Assembly (NCBI GenBank): GCA_003635315.1
Contig: PYJD01000008.1
Coordinates: 1-64,000, forward strand
Reading direction: 5' to 3'
DNA from: Candidatus Poribacteria bacterium
Lineage (GTDB): Bacteria > Poribacteria > WGA-4E > WGA-3G
DNA: 64,000 nt
Positions within the stretch are counted from its first letter, which is position 1. Each line of letters opens with the position of its first letter. Positions 9,332-17,965 of this stretch are shown here, piece after piece. Made by a program: the position numbers and the translations under genes. The notes under the pieces were generated by a model. The model was not told where the DNA came from and did no database searches. It worked only from the letters and a program-made list of their open reading frames with translations.

Positions 9332-9355
9332 AATTATCTCCATTAAATTTTAAAT

Positions 9356-9388
9356 TTGAGGGATATCAACAATGTTGAAACCCCTCAA
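9356..9388 (-). promoter_or_regulatory. Inverted repeat in leader of coiled-coil gene
   Basis: Read leftward, TTGAGGG and CCCTCAA (7 bp) bracket an inner CAACA/TGTTG palindrome. It lies between the -10 box and the start codon, so it is either an operator or a leader hairpin of the coiled-coil gene. Seen in sequence; role inferred. Confidence 0.4.
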
Positions 9389-9416
9389 TTATATCATTGT
9401 CTACATGAATTTGCAA
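9388..9416 (-). promoter_or_regulatory. Promoter of the coiled-coil gene
   Basis: Leftward -35 box TTGCAA (9416-9411) and a perfect TATAAT (9393-9388) with a 17-base spacer, about 57 bases before the start codon. Confidence 0.6.
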
Positions 9417-9443
9417 CGGTTTAATACTAATCTAATATATGAC

Positions 9444-10946
9444 TTAGAATGTACTTTCACTGTTTGTAACAGCACACCACCGAGCCATAAGTAAATAATC
9501 CAAGAGTGCAGTTTCAGCTTCTGGCGTACCAATACGTTTTAGTGCGTGAATTGAATTATCTCTAACATAGCGATTACTATCACTGAGAGAATCTTTCAAG
9601 ACAGGAATTGCATCACTGGAAGCCGGACCAATTTGTGCTAAAGCTAATGCGGATTCAAATCTAACCTGTGCATCTTCATCATTAGCCAATCGATCAATTA
9701 ATACAGGGACTGCAGGTGCGGCAGCAGGACCGATTGCACCGAATGCCTCAGGAATATACCGTCGTACCTCAACATTCGAGTCTATAGCTTTTTCTATCAT
9801 TATATCCACTGCGGCTTCAGCTCCACTACCAATTTGAGCTAATGCATAAGCAGCTTCAAGTCGTATATTTTCATTATCATGATTTATTACATTACTCAAC
9901 GCCTGAACAGCTGGATTACCAACTGCAGCTAATGCATATGCAGCCATCCGTCTTGTAGATCCATTTTCATCAGACAGTTTTTCGATTAGAGTTGGAACAG
10001 CTGATTCACCAATTGCGCCTAACGCATAAGCTGCGTTTAATCTTGCTGGTTCATAATCATCACTTAATGAATTTGCCAATTCAGTGATTGCATCCGTAGC
10101 ATCTTCAGATAACATACCTAATTCATCTGCAGCATTGGAACGTACATCAGGAGTTTCATCCTTTAATGCATCAATATATTTGGATAAATTACCATTGGAT
10201 GAATTATCTCCATTGGTAGAACCAGCCATCCAATTCCAGACATGTCGCCAAGTCGTTTCATGTTTTTTGGCAGCAGGATTACTCTCTTCATCAAAACCAT
10301 TGATTTTCCAAGAGATGTCTTCTGAATCCCATTCAGGTTCATTAGGTTCATCTAATCGAATAAACTGAAATTTCATCATATACCGAGTTTTATCAGTGCT
10401 GTTTGCCATAGCCCGGTGCCAAAGGTCGAAATGAATGACTGAAATTGTACCTGCACTTCCGCTGAGGGCAACTTCTCCATCATTGCTATCAGTTATTCGA
10501 TGACTATAGTATTGTGTACCAGATAAGATAGCCGATGGACCAATTTCTACTGGTGTATCCTGTGGATAGTAAAACGCCATTGCCCATCGTGGGAGATGAT
10601 GTCTTACTTTTTGGTGTCCCCAATAACTATCCTTATGAAATCCTTGTCCACCACTATGTGGCGTATTTCGATGGGGATGTCTATGTGAATGCATTACATA
10701 GTTTTCACCTAAGATACTTGAGAATGCCCCTCGAACTGCGGGATCTTCAAAAACAGCTTGTAGTTCAGGAACTCTGGGTAGAATGTTGTTTCCTAAGTTC
10801 CCTTCCTTTTCAGTGTATTCTTGGGTTTTCCTATAGATTGTTTCATGAACACTCCGCGGTAAATCTGTTTTAATTGAGATATACCCGTTAATTATAAAAT
10901 CCCTTATCTGGTCATCGGTCAATAGATGTGACTGTTCTTGCATCAT
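9444..10946 (-). CDS. Phytanoyl-CoA dioxygenase-HEAT repeat fusion
   Basis: A 500-residue two-part protein. Residues 1-215 are a PhyH-type Fe(II)/2-oxoglutarate dioxygenase: FHKDSYWG supplies the H-x-D, HFDLWHRA the distal histidine and KTRYMMKFQF the 2-oxoglutarate arginine. Residues about 255-490 are seven or so PBS-lyase-type HEAT repeats of roughly 31-34 residues with recurring AAYALGAIG / PAVPVLI cores. The catalytic part should hydroxylate a small organic or lipid-like substrate, while the HEAT solenoid probably binds a protein. GGGAG precedes two adjacent ATG codons, so the start is uncertain by one residue. It is separated from the coiled-coil gene, which has its own promoter. Confidence 0.85.
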   Translation of the reverse strand: MMQEQSHLLTDDQIRDFIINGYISIKTDLPRSVHETIYRKTQEYTEKEGNLGNNILPRVPELQAVFEDPAVRGAFSSILGENYVMHSHRHPHRNTPHSGGQGFHKDSYWGHQKVRHHLPRWAMAFYYPQDTPVEIGPSAILSGTQYYSHRITDSNDGEVALSGSAGTISVIHFDLWHRAMANSTDKTRYMMKFQFIRLDEPNEPEWDSEDISWKINGFDEESNPAAKKHETTWRHVWNWMAGSTNGDNSSNGNLSKYIDALKDETPDVRSNAADELGMLSEDATDAITELANSLSDDYEPARLNAAYALGAIGESAVPTLIEKLSDENGSTRRMAAYALAAVGNPAVQALSNVINHDNENIRLEAAYALAQIGSGAEAAVDIMIEKAIDSNVEVRRYIPEAFGAIGPAAAPAVPVLIDRLANDEDAQVRFESALALAQIGPASSDAIPVLKDSLSDSNRYVRDNSIHALKRIGTPEAETALLDYLLMARWCAVTNSESTF

Positions 10947-11107
10947 TTATCTCCCTTTAGTAATAAGGTTAAGACGAATTAACTCTTTCCTACTTAGATA
11001 GTTTGTAGTGGATATGTACGTTACTATTTTACTTGACATTATTCAATTTGTCATATATTTTTTCAAGTGATGACTAAGTATATTTGAAGATAAGAAAGAA
11101 TTGAAGC

Positions 11108-13024
11108 GTGTATCAGCAAGTAACCAGATCAAGTGTATCCTTCCGCGCAGTATTCATAGGATTACTTTGTGCAACGATAGAATGTTTGCTTGCCCCTTAC
11201 AATGACTATGTAATCCGAAATATATTCTTGGCAGGTGGTCATTTTCCGGTCGGTCCTTTCTTCATACTGATACTGTTCGTCTTAGGTATCAATGTAATAC
11301 TAAAACATATCCATCCTAAGTCCGCGTTTTCTCCCGGCGAACTGATTACAATATGGTGCATAATGCTTGCCCCAGCGGGTATACCATCATCAGGAATGAT
11401 GCGTTATGCTATTAGTCCTATGGTAGCATATCAGTATTTTGCCACTCCAGAGAACGATTGGGAATCTCTATTTTTTCACTATATCCCGCATTGGCGGGTG
11501 GTAAGAGATGAGACAGCAATAACATCATTCTATAGAGGATTATTTTCAGGAGAATCAGTACCGTGGCGTGCTTGGATCACACCGATTTTAATTTGGAGTT
11601 CTTATGTAATAGTAGTTTATTTTGTAATGATCTGTTTATCTATATTACTTCGTAAGCAGTGGGTAGAATATGAAAGGTGTGCATTTCCATTGGTTAAATT
11701 ACCTGTTGAAATGGCGACACAAGGTACAGGTAGATTAGGACCATTGTTTAAGAATAGTGCACTATGGTTTGGATTTGCCTTTCCTGTATTTTTACATACG
11801 ATAAATGGTCTGCATACATTCTTTCCTTCAGTACCACATATCCCAAGGGATTTCTGGCTTAACCAATTTCTGACGGATAGACCTTGGAGTGCTTTACGTC
11901 CATTACAGATAGTTATCTTCTGGTCAATGGTAGGATTCAGTTATCTCTTAACTTTAGAAGTTTCATTTAGTATCTGGTTTTTCTTTATATTTTACAAACT
12001 TCAATGTCTTATAGGGGTGTTACTTGGTTTTCAATTAACCTCTGGACCAGGTGTTCAATGGACAGGAAAATCGTTTAGTGCGGCACAAGAAACAGGAGCG
12101 TGTTTGGTTTTTGTTGCTATAGCATTATGGAAAACAAGACATCATATTTTGAATATAGTAAGAACAGATTCATCTGATGAAGCCTTACCTTATAGTGTTA
12201 CAGTAATAGGACTGATTGGGGGAATCAGTGTGCTTGTATTTTTCAATCATTTGATGGGTATGTCAATACTATTTGCTATAGGCTTTGTACTGTTTCTACT
12301 TGCGATGTATATTGTTCTGACATGGCAGGTGATTAATGGAGGGATACCATTTATAAATCCATCATTTTCACCCCAGAGTTTTTTTCTAACAACACTTGGT
12401 ACATCAAAGATTCATCCGTCCACTTTAACCTCATTAATGATGCATCCAGTATGTTTAACCCTTGATTTACGTGAGTTTATGATGCCAAATATAATGAATG
12501 GGCTAAAGGCAGCAGATGAGGCGCGGATTAAACGACGGCAACTCTTGATTGCTATGGCAGTAGCCATGGTAATCGGTCTTGGTGTTTCGTACTATTCGGC
12601 ACTTAAGGTGGGTTACGCACATGGTGCACCGTATATGGGGGGTAGTTGGTTCATGCGTCAACTTGAAGGATTGCTGGTGAGTCCAAAAACAACAACAAAC
12701 TGGACGAACACGGGTTTTATTGTCTTTGGGGGTGGATTTACGGCGTGGTTAATGTGGATGCGGCAGACATTTGTTTGGTGGCCATTACATCCTCTTGGTT
12801 ATACAATGTTAAGTTCATGGGCAACTTTTAAATTGTGGTTTTCAATTTTTCTGGGTTGGGGTATGAAGTTTGCAATTGTAAAATATGGTGGGTTGAAGGC
12901 TTATCGTCAAGCGAGACCCTTCTTTCTTGGATTGGTAATAGGTGAGATGACATGTGCGGGTTTGTGGGCAATTGTTGGGATGGGTACAGGTATTAGTAGT
13001 GGATATAGGATTTTACCAGATTGA
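11108..13024 (+). CDS. DUF6785-type multipass membrane protein
   Basis: A 638-residue integral membrane protein with about a dozen hydrophobic helices. The N-terminal RAVFIGLLCATIECLLAPY-x-DY stretch and FSPGELITIWCIML segment match the large DUF6785/DUF6784 proteins, which look distantly like oligopeptide-transporter (OPT) permeases and are frequent in Poribacteria-like and planctomycete-like genomes. Conserved-looking loops include YERCAFPLVKLPVEM and the C-terminal WWPLHPLGY. A transport role is plausible but unproven. The start is a GTG with only a weak purine-rich stretch (AAGAAAG) before it. Followed by a bidirectional terminator. Confidence 0.75.
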   Translation: MYQQVTRSSVSFRAVFIGLLCATIECLLAPYNDYVIRNIFLAGGHFPVGPFFILILFVLGINVILKHIHPKSAFSPGELITIWCIMLAPAGIPSSGMMRYAISPMVAYQYFATPENDWESLFFHYIPHWRVVRDETAITSFYRGLFSGESVPWRAWITPILIWSSYVIVVYFVMICLSILLRKQWVEYERCAFPLVKLPVEMATQGTGRLGPLFKNSALWFGFAFPVFLHTINGLHTFFPSVPHIPRDFWLNQFLTDRPWSALRPLQIVIFWSMVGFSYLLTLEVSFSIWFFFIFYKLQCLIGVLLGFQLTSGPGVQWTGKSFSAAQETGACLVFVAIALWKTRHHILNIVRTDSSDEALPYSVTVIGLIGGISVLVFFNHLMGMSILFAIGFVLFLLAMYIVLTWQVINGGIPFINPSFSPQSFFLTTLGTSKIHPSTLTSLMMHPVCLTLDLREFMMPNIMNGLKAADEARIKRRQLLIAMAVAMVIGLGVSYYSALKVGYAHGAPYMGGSWFMRQLEGLLVSPKTTTNWTNTGFIVFGGGFTAWLMWMRQTFVWWPLHPLGYTMLSSWATFKLWFSIFLGWGMKFAIVKYGGLKAYRQARPFFLGLVIGEMTCAGLWAIVGMGTGISSGYRILPD

Positions 13025-13037
13025 GATTTTAGAAATA

Positions 13038-13073
13038 AAAAAGCTGATAGATCTAATGAACTACCAGCTTTTT
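13038..13073. terminator. Bidirectional terminator
   Basis: AAAAAGCTG (13038-13046) pairs with CAGCTTTTT (13065-13073), extended by three more pairs after one mismatch. The A and T runs on either side serve both convergent genes (membrane protein from the left, LamG protein from the right). Confidence 0.8.
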
Positions 13074-13088
13074 GCGTAGAATTAAAGT

Positions 13089-13853
13089 CTACTTAGATTT
13101 TAGGTGTGCCCATTGCGTTGCAAGTTTCCGCTGAGGTTCAACAGGTGTAAGTCCATCAGTATTCAAACTCTCAATTTCACCAGCAGACAACGCAACATTG
13201 TATATCCTTGATTCCTCAATGTGTGCACTGAGTTCACCAGGTCCACTGGTCCCGTTGACATGGCGTTTTCCCCATATAGCTTCAGAATCACCGGCTTCCC
13301 ATGTACGGAGATCACCCTTTCTAAAGCTTCCCATACTTTCACCATTACGATAACCGGTAATTTCATATTGGTCATTTACATTTTTATATGTTATAGCAAT
13401 AAAAGTCAAATCACCAGTTTCAGGTTCAGTAACAGCATTTGGAAAGTCATTTGTTCGGCGAAAATGACTACTCCCAGGCATCCACTGTTTATTCACTCTC
13501 TCTGCCCATACAATAGCACAAAATTGGTCTGTAGATACTTCATCTAATGTTAAAGCTGAACCATTGGTTTTTGCATAACTATCTAATGCAACCCACGATG
13601 CTAAAGTTAATTCAGTAATGTCAGGACCGGTGTATTCGAGAGCATGTGCCCATTTACCTATATCAACAACTAATTGTCCATCTTCTACCGATGCACCATG
13701 TAGGACTATATCCCCGAAGTTTCCAGTTTCTTCCTGAAGAGAATCAAAACGCCACCATCCAACCAGATTATCTTCTTGTACCTGTGCAGATATAGTAAGC
13801 GGTGTACATAGAATTATTAGAACAGATAAAAAGTAGAAAGTATTTCTTCTCAT
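13089..13853 (-). CDS. Secreted LamG-domain protein (tandem copy 1)
   Basis: A 254-residue secreted protein. A signal peptide (MRRNTFYFLSVLIILC ... ISAQ) is followed by a concanavalin A-like/LamG domain: NLVGWWRFDSLQEETGNFGD, LTLASWVALDSY, FIAITYKNV, GYRNGESMGSF, HIEESRIYNVALS. The short C-terminal tail (LTPVEPQRKLATQWAHLKSK) resembles the tails of two other LamG proteins in the window. The start is at ATG 13853 behind TAGGAG; the open frame extends 19 codons further but with no signal peptide. It is about 70% identical to the next gene upstream. It probably binds glycans or surfaces outside the cell; no catalytic residues are evident. Confidence 0.8.
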   Translation of the reverse strand: MRRNTFYFLSVLIILCTPLTISAQVQEDNLVGWWRFDSLQEETGNFGDIVLHGASVEDGQLVVDIGKWAHALEYTGPDITELTLASWVALDSYAKTNGSALTLDEVSTDQFCAIVWAERVNKQWMPGSSHFRRTNDFPNAVTEPETGDLTFIAITYKNVNDQYEITGYRNGESMGSFRKGDLRTWEAGDSEAIWGKRHVNGTSGPGELSAHIEESRIYNVALSAGEIESLNTDGLTPVEPQRKLATQWAHLKSK

Positions 13854-13916
13854 GTTATTCTTACTCCTAACTAATCTTTTATATAATATGAAATACAAGT
13901 ATTTTTTCAAAATTTG

Positions 13917-13971
13917 ATATATGGATTATCTCGGCGTCAAATATTAATAAACTGTGAGACAATCCATATAT
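13917..13971. repeat. 16-bp inverted repeat between LamG genes
   Basis: ATATATGGATTATCTC (13917-13932) is matched by GAGACAATCCATATAT (13956-13971) with one mismatch and a 23-base loop. It lies in the space between the two tandem LamG genes and has no long T run, so it could be a weak terminator, an mRNA-stabilising hairpin or an operator. Confidence 0.5.
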
Positions 13972-14000
13972 TATTCTACAATTTTGAGAAATGTGGATAA

Positions 14001-14759
14001 TTATTGACTTTTAATATTTGCCCAACGTGTAGTAATTTTCCCTTGTGCCTCAACTGCAAGACCACCAACTGTCAGATCCTTAACTTCGTCAGCAGTCAGA
14101 GCAACGTTATAGATACGTGATTCTTCAATGTGAGCATTTAACTCACCAGGACCAGCAAGACCATTAACGTGTCGTTTTCCCCATATTGCTTCTGCATCCC
14201 CTGCTTCCCAAGTTCTCGAATCACCTTTCTTGAAACTTCCGAGACTTTCACCATTACGATATCCTGTAATTTCATATAGATTACCGACAAGTTTATATGT
14301 AATGACAAGATTTACCATATCACCTGTATCTTTTTCAGTTACAGCCTTTGGAAAATTCTCAGTTCTTCTAAAATGACTACTTCCAGGCATCCACTGTCTA
14401 TCAACTTTTTCTGCCCACACAATTGCACAGAACTGGTCTGTAGAAACCTCGTCAAGTGTAAGTGCAGAACCGTTTGTTTTTCCATAATTGTCTAAACTAA
14501 CCCAAGTGACTAAACTTAATTCTTCAATATCTGGTCCTTTGTAATCTAAAGAATGTGCCCATTTACCTGTTTCAACAACTAATTGTCCTTTTTCGATTTT
14601 TGCACCGTGTAGCACAATATTACCGAAGTTCCCAGTTTCTTCTTTTACATTGTCAAATAACCACCAACCGACAAGGTTTTTTTCTTGTACCTGTGCATAG
14701 GCTGTGATTGTCATAATAAAGATTAATAAAATCACACCGATGATATAACGCATTTGCAT
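14001..14759 (-). CDS. Secreted LamG-domain protein (tandem copy 2)
   Basis: A 252-residue close paralogue of the preceding LamG gene with the same order of elements: signal peptide ending TAYAQ, NLVGWWLFDNVKEETGNFGN, LSLVTWVSLDNYG, STDQFCAIVWAEKV, GYRNGESLGSF, AEAIWGKRHVNG, HIEESRIYNVAL, and the tail LAVEAQGKITTRWANIKSQ. The start is at ATG 14759 with AAAGGA upstream; twelve further in-frame codons precede it but lack a ribosome site. The pair arose by tandem duplication and is probably one transcript. A structural or binding role at the cell surface is inferred. Confidence 0.8.
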   Translation of the reverse strand: MQMRYIIGVILLIFIMTITAYAQVQEKNLVGWWLFDNVKEETGNFGNIVLHGAKIEKGQLVVETGKWAHSLDYKGPDIEELSLVTWVSLDNYGKTNGSALTLDEVSTDQFCAIVWAEKVDRQWMPGSSHFRRTENFPKAVTEKDTGDMVNLVITYKLVGNLYEITGYRNGESLGSFKKGDSRTWEAGDAEAIWGKRHVNGLAGPGELNAHIEESRIYNVALTADEVKDLTVGGLAVEAQGKITTRWANIKSQ

Positions 14760-14951
14760 TTTTGGTTTTCCTTTAAATATTGATATGAAAATCATATCAT
14801 GTTAGATAGAGAAGTAATTTTGCACCATTATTGTAGTATAGATATAAGACGAAACAATAGCATCAACATTAGAATCAAATAATTTACATTAAAATAACAA
14901 ATTAATTTTAGATTTTCAAGATTAAATTACCCTAAGGAATTAATCAATGCA

Positions 14952-16385
14952 TCATTCTTCATCATTTGACTCTGTCTTAGGTTTCTTTGAAATTAAACCA
15001 TCTTTTTCGATAATTGCATGACGAGTGATATGCCACAATGGACTATGACCTCCTTTGCCATCTGGCGCTACAGATTGCCATGCCCCGAAGTGAAAAGTCA
15101 TAGCAACATAGTCTTTTTCTGCATCAGTATGGGTTGAACCGAACACCTCATGCTGCGTCCAGTTCGTATAATTAACAGGTTCACCACTATCCCATTTCCA
15201 CACACCTTCTTCCTCAATATCGTTTAATCCTATCCAATAGGGATGTCGACCAAATATAGTCTGTAGCCAAAGCTGTTCGTTAACATCATTGATAGAAACA
15301 AGATGTGCAAGTTCATCAATTGCGGTTTGTTGTGCATCATGCCAATTCTCACATTGTATTTTCTTATATGCATGCCCATTTGCGGGGTTTATGATCCACA
15401 CCTCTTTTTTTCTATGTTGTTGTTTTTGTTTAATAATTTGTTCCTGTCTTTCTTGTTGAATTAGCTTTTGAAATTCTAATGGATCAACGTTTGGTGGTGC
15501 TTGTGGTGCCTTACCAGTTTCAAGTCGAGTGCCAATGAGTTTTTCTAAATTATTATTTGTGGGGTTACCATCCAATTTAATAACAAGATTCTCTGGAGCA
15601 GGTGTTTCATAATCCAATTGAAAAGGTGTTACACCTCCCTTAAAGTTTTGATATTCAACTGACACAGTATATATTCCTATTTCATTTCGATAGTATGTGA
15701 AATGTCCAGAGTCATCTGTAATAACACTTGTCCCATAGCTTCCACTACCCTGATCACCTTTTAAGATCATACTCAATCTAATTCGAGTATTTTTGATAGG
15801 TTGTCCATCCTTTGAAACGACTTGGGCTTTTATTTTTAATAATTGTCTGACACTAATTTTAATGTTTTCAAATACTTCCCTTGACTCTAATTTGAAAGAT
15901 AATTTTTCATCCGGTCCAAAATCATGTTCATTCTCATAGAGAGTAATTTTCCCAATTTGTACTGAAACTATTTCTTTGTCTGCCATATGTGTATTTGATT
16001 CATCGGGTGTCATCCTTAGTTGTATGAAACCCTCTGGAAGTTTATTTGTAGTAAACTTACCATCTTGATCTGTCTTGATAACAAGTGGATATTTATTCTG
16101 TTCTTTCTCATCGTTGTTTGGGTTGAGTTGATCGTGAATTGGTAACCTGACAGGTGGAATGAATCGACCCCATCGACCGTTATCTATTGGTTGTAAGCCG
16201 TTTCCAACTTGTTTCATAGGCATGATTGAAATTGAGACGTCTGTAATTGGATTATCATCTAAATCAACGACTGTACCAGATAGAGTAGTGAATTCTGTGT
16301 CTTGATTAGAATCAACTTCTTCAGCCGATGTGTTGATACAAGAAATAAGAAAAAGGAATGTAAGAGTAAGGACTGCAATTCTCAT
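14952..16385 (-). CDS. Lipoprotein with regulatory-like and C-type lectin domains
   Basis: A 477-residue surface protein. The N-terminus MRIAVLTLTFLFLISC carries a lipobox-like LISC, so lipidation at Cys16 is likely. Two carboxypeptidase-regulatory-like beta-sandwiches follow (LSGTVVDLDDNPITDVSISI near residue 33 and IKAQVVSKDGQPIKNTRIRL near residue 185). A glutamine-rich linker leads to a C-terminal C-type lectin-like domain (about 330-465): AYKKIQCENWHDAQ, AHLVSINDVNEQLWL, YWIGLNDIEEEGVWKWDSG, EPVNYTNW. EPV stands where EPN or QPD would set sugar specificity, so a ligand cannot be named. It starts three bases after the stop of its upstream paralogue, so the two are co-transcribed. Confidence 0.8.
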   Translation of the reverse strand: MRIAVLTLTFLFLISCINTSAEEVDSNQDTEFTTLSGTVVDLDDNPITDVSISIMPMKQVGNGLQPIDNGRWGRFIPPVRLPIHDQLNPNNDEKEQNKYPLVIKTDQDGKFTTNKLPEGFIQLRMTPDESNTHMADKEIVSVQIGKITLYENEHDFGPDEKLSFKLESREVFENIKISVRQLLKIKAQVVSKDGQPIKNTRIRLSMILKGDQGSGSYGTSVITDDSGHFTYYRNEIGIYTVSVEYQNFKGGVTPFQLDYETPAPENLVIKLDGNPTNNNLEKLIGTRLETGKAPQAPPNVDPLEFQKLIQQERQEQIIKQKQQHRKKEVWIINPANGHAYKKIQCENWHDAQQTAIDELAHLVSINDVNEQLWLQTIFGRHPYWIGLNDIEEEGVWKWDSGEPVNYTNWTQHEVFGSTHTDAEKDYVAMTFHFGAWQSVAPDGKGGHSPLWHITRHAIIEKDGLISKKPKTESNDEE

Positions 16386-16388
16386 TTA

Positions 16389-17651
16389 TTATCTCCTAAT
16401 TTGGTTTTCATCATCAATTTCAGTAACAAGATCCTCAGGATTATAGATTTCTTTTTCTAAGATGGTATATTCAGTGATTTTTGTAATAGGACTGTCAGGA
16501 ATGCCGACATCCCATTGTCTTGATTTTCCAATTAATATTGTGTGGTATTTAATATCGGACTCTTTTTCGTTTTGTTCTGGTTCAGAAATCCAGTTTGAAT
16601 AGGTAAGAGGTTCACCATTATCCCAGGTTTTTTCACCAGCAACAAGACCGATCCAGTAATTTGTATCTCCAAATACCTCAAGAACCCAATGTTGTTCCGC
16701 CTCATCCTTGATAGACAATACATGTGCGTTTTCTTCAGTAGCCATTGTCTTTGCTTCTTGAAAACTTGTACATTTTACTTTCTTATATGCATGCCTGTTC
16801 TCAGGATTTATTGCCCACACACCCTGCTCCATAAGATTCATAAATGCTCTCATATTCGGAGGAGGTGCACCAGGTTGATTTCTGATAATCTCAGCTCTCT
16901 TCTGTTGTTGTAGATTATTTCCATCTGGACTGTGTGTTAATTTTAAGACGAGGTTATCAATTTCTTGTCCTTCTTCTACTAAGATAGGTTTTGATTCAAC
17001 CGATAAACCTTGATATTGGATTTTAAATGAATAATTTCCCGGTCGTGTTAGGTATTGGACAAATTTTCCTTCATTATCAAGGTTCGTACTTCCACTACTT
17101 CTTCTATTTCCTCCTTCAAATACCTCCATTCTAACAGTAGCATTTCTAAGAGGATTATCGTTTGACGAGACAACTTGTCCACGCAATGTTATACGGCGTT
17201 TAACTGTAATTTCTAAACTATTGATGTTAGTATTCTTTGGTATAGTAAAGCGAAATCCGTCGAACCTTATCCTATGAATATTACCGAATAATGTTATTCC
17301 TTCTATCTTAATTCCAGAGAGTTCAAATGCTGCTGTACCTCTACCTTCATTAAATTTTAGTATCATATTCCTTTTTGGATCAAAGTCAGCAAACTTGAAG
17401 TGCCCCGTTTTATCTGTATCAGTATTAAATATCTGTTGTACATTCTGATGTTCTATGGGCATACTTCTCCGATTATTAAGTTTATCTGTCATATAGAGTG
17501 AGAGACTAAAACCATCGACCGGTTTTCCATCAGTATCTTTAACACTCCCAGATAATTGACTGTTTGATGTACATGTATTGGTTAGAAATGTGAGGCTTAT
17601 CACACAAAAAATGAAGAATGTAATCAGAAGTTTGGAACAAGAACTATTCAT
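16389..17651 (-). CDS. Secreted regulatory-like/C-type lectin paralogue
   Basis: A 420-residue paralogue of the next gene downstream with the same domain order. A signal peptide (MNSSCSKLLITFFIFC ...) precedes a first regulatory-like module (LSGSVKDTDGKPVDGFSLSL), a second one (LRGQVVSSNDNPLRNATVRM) and a C-type lectin-like domain from about residue 280 (AYKKVKCTSFQEAK, AHVLSIKDEAEQHWVLEVFG, NYWIGL, WDNGEPLTYSNW). EPL replaces the classical sugar-specifying tripeptide, and the acidic insertion of the paralogue is shorter here. The first gene of the two-gene leftward unit; the divergent spacer 17652-17965 should hold its promoter. Confidence 0.8.
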   Translation of the reverse strand: MNSSCSKLLITFFIFCVISLTFLTNTCTSNSQLSGSVKDTDGKPVDGFSLSLYMTDKLNNRRSMPIEHQNVQQIFNTDTDKTGHFKFADFDPKRNMILKFNEGRGTAAFELSGIKIEGITLFGNIHRIRFDGFRFTIPKNTNINSLEITVKRRITLRGQVVSSNDNPLRNATVRMEVFEGGNRRSSGSTNLDNEGKFVQYLTRPGNYSFKIQYQGLSVESKPILVEEGQEIDNLVLKLTHSPDGNNLQQQKRAEIIRNQPGAPPPNMRAFMNLMEQGVWAINPENRHAYKKVKCTSFQEAKTMATEENAHVLSIKDEAEQHWVLEVFGDTNYWIGLVAGEKTWDNGEPLTYSNWISEPEQNEKESDIKYHTILIGKSRQWDVGIPDSPITKITEYTILEKEIYNPEDLVTEIDDENQIRR

Positions 17652-17916
17652 TTTGACACCCCTATTGGATAGAGTAATAAATTATAAGAACAATGTAATT
17701 GAGGTAATAGGTTAAAAACAATAATAACATAGTTGTTTACCAGATATCAATTGTAAATACAGTTTACCCTCTTCAATATATGGAAACTCAGGTTATTAAC
17801 TTCACCTATGTACATATATTCTCGTAAGTATAAGCATTATGGCACAGAAATTGCACCGTACATGAACAGATTGGTATTGTATAAATTCAAAATAAAAGTA
17901 TCCGTAGTTATTTCGA

Positions 17917-17944
17917 TTGATTACAAAGATAATGAACATAATAT
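17917..17944 (+). promoter_or_regulatory. Candidate promoter of the TonB gene
   Basis: TTGATT (17917-17922), a 16-base spacer and TAATAT (17939-17944), 22 bases before the start codon. The rest of the 314-base divergent spacer is AT-rich with no other element I can name. Confidence 0.4.
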
Positions 17945-17965
17945 GATTATTTAGGTGTTAAAACT

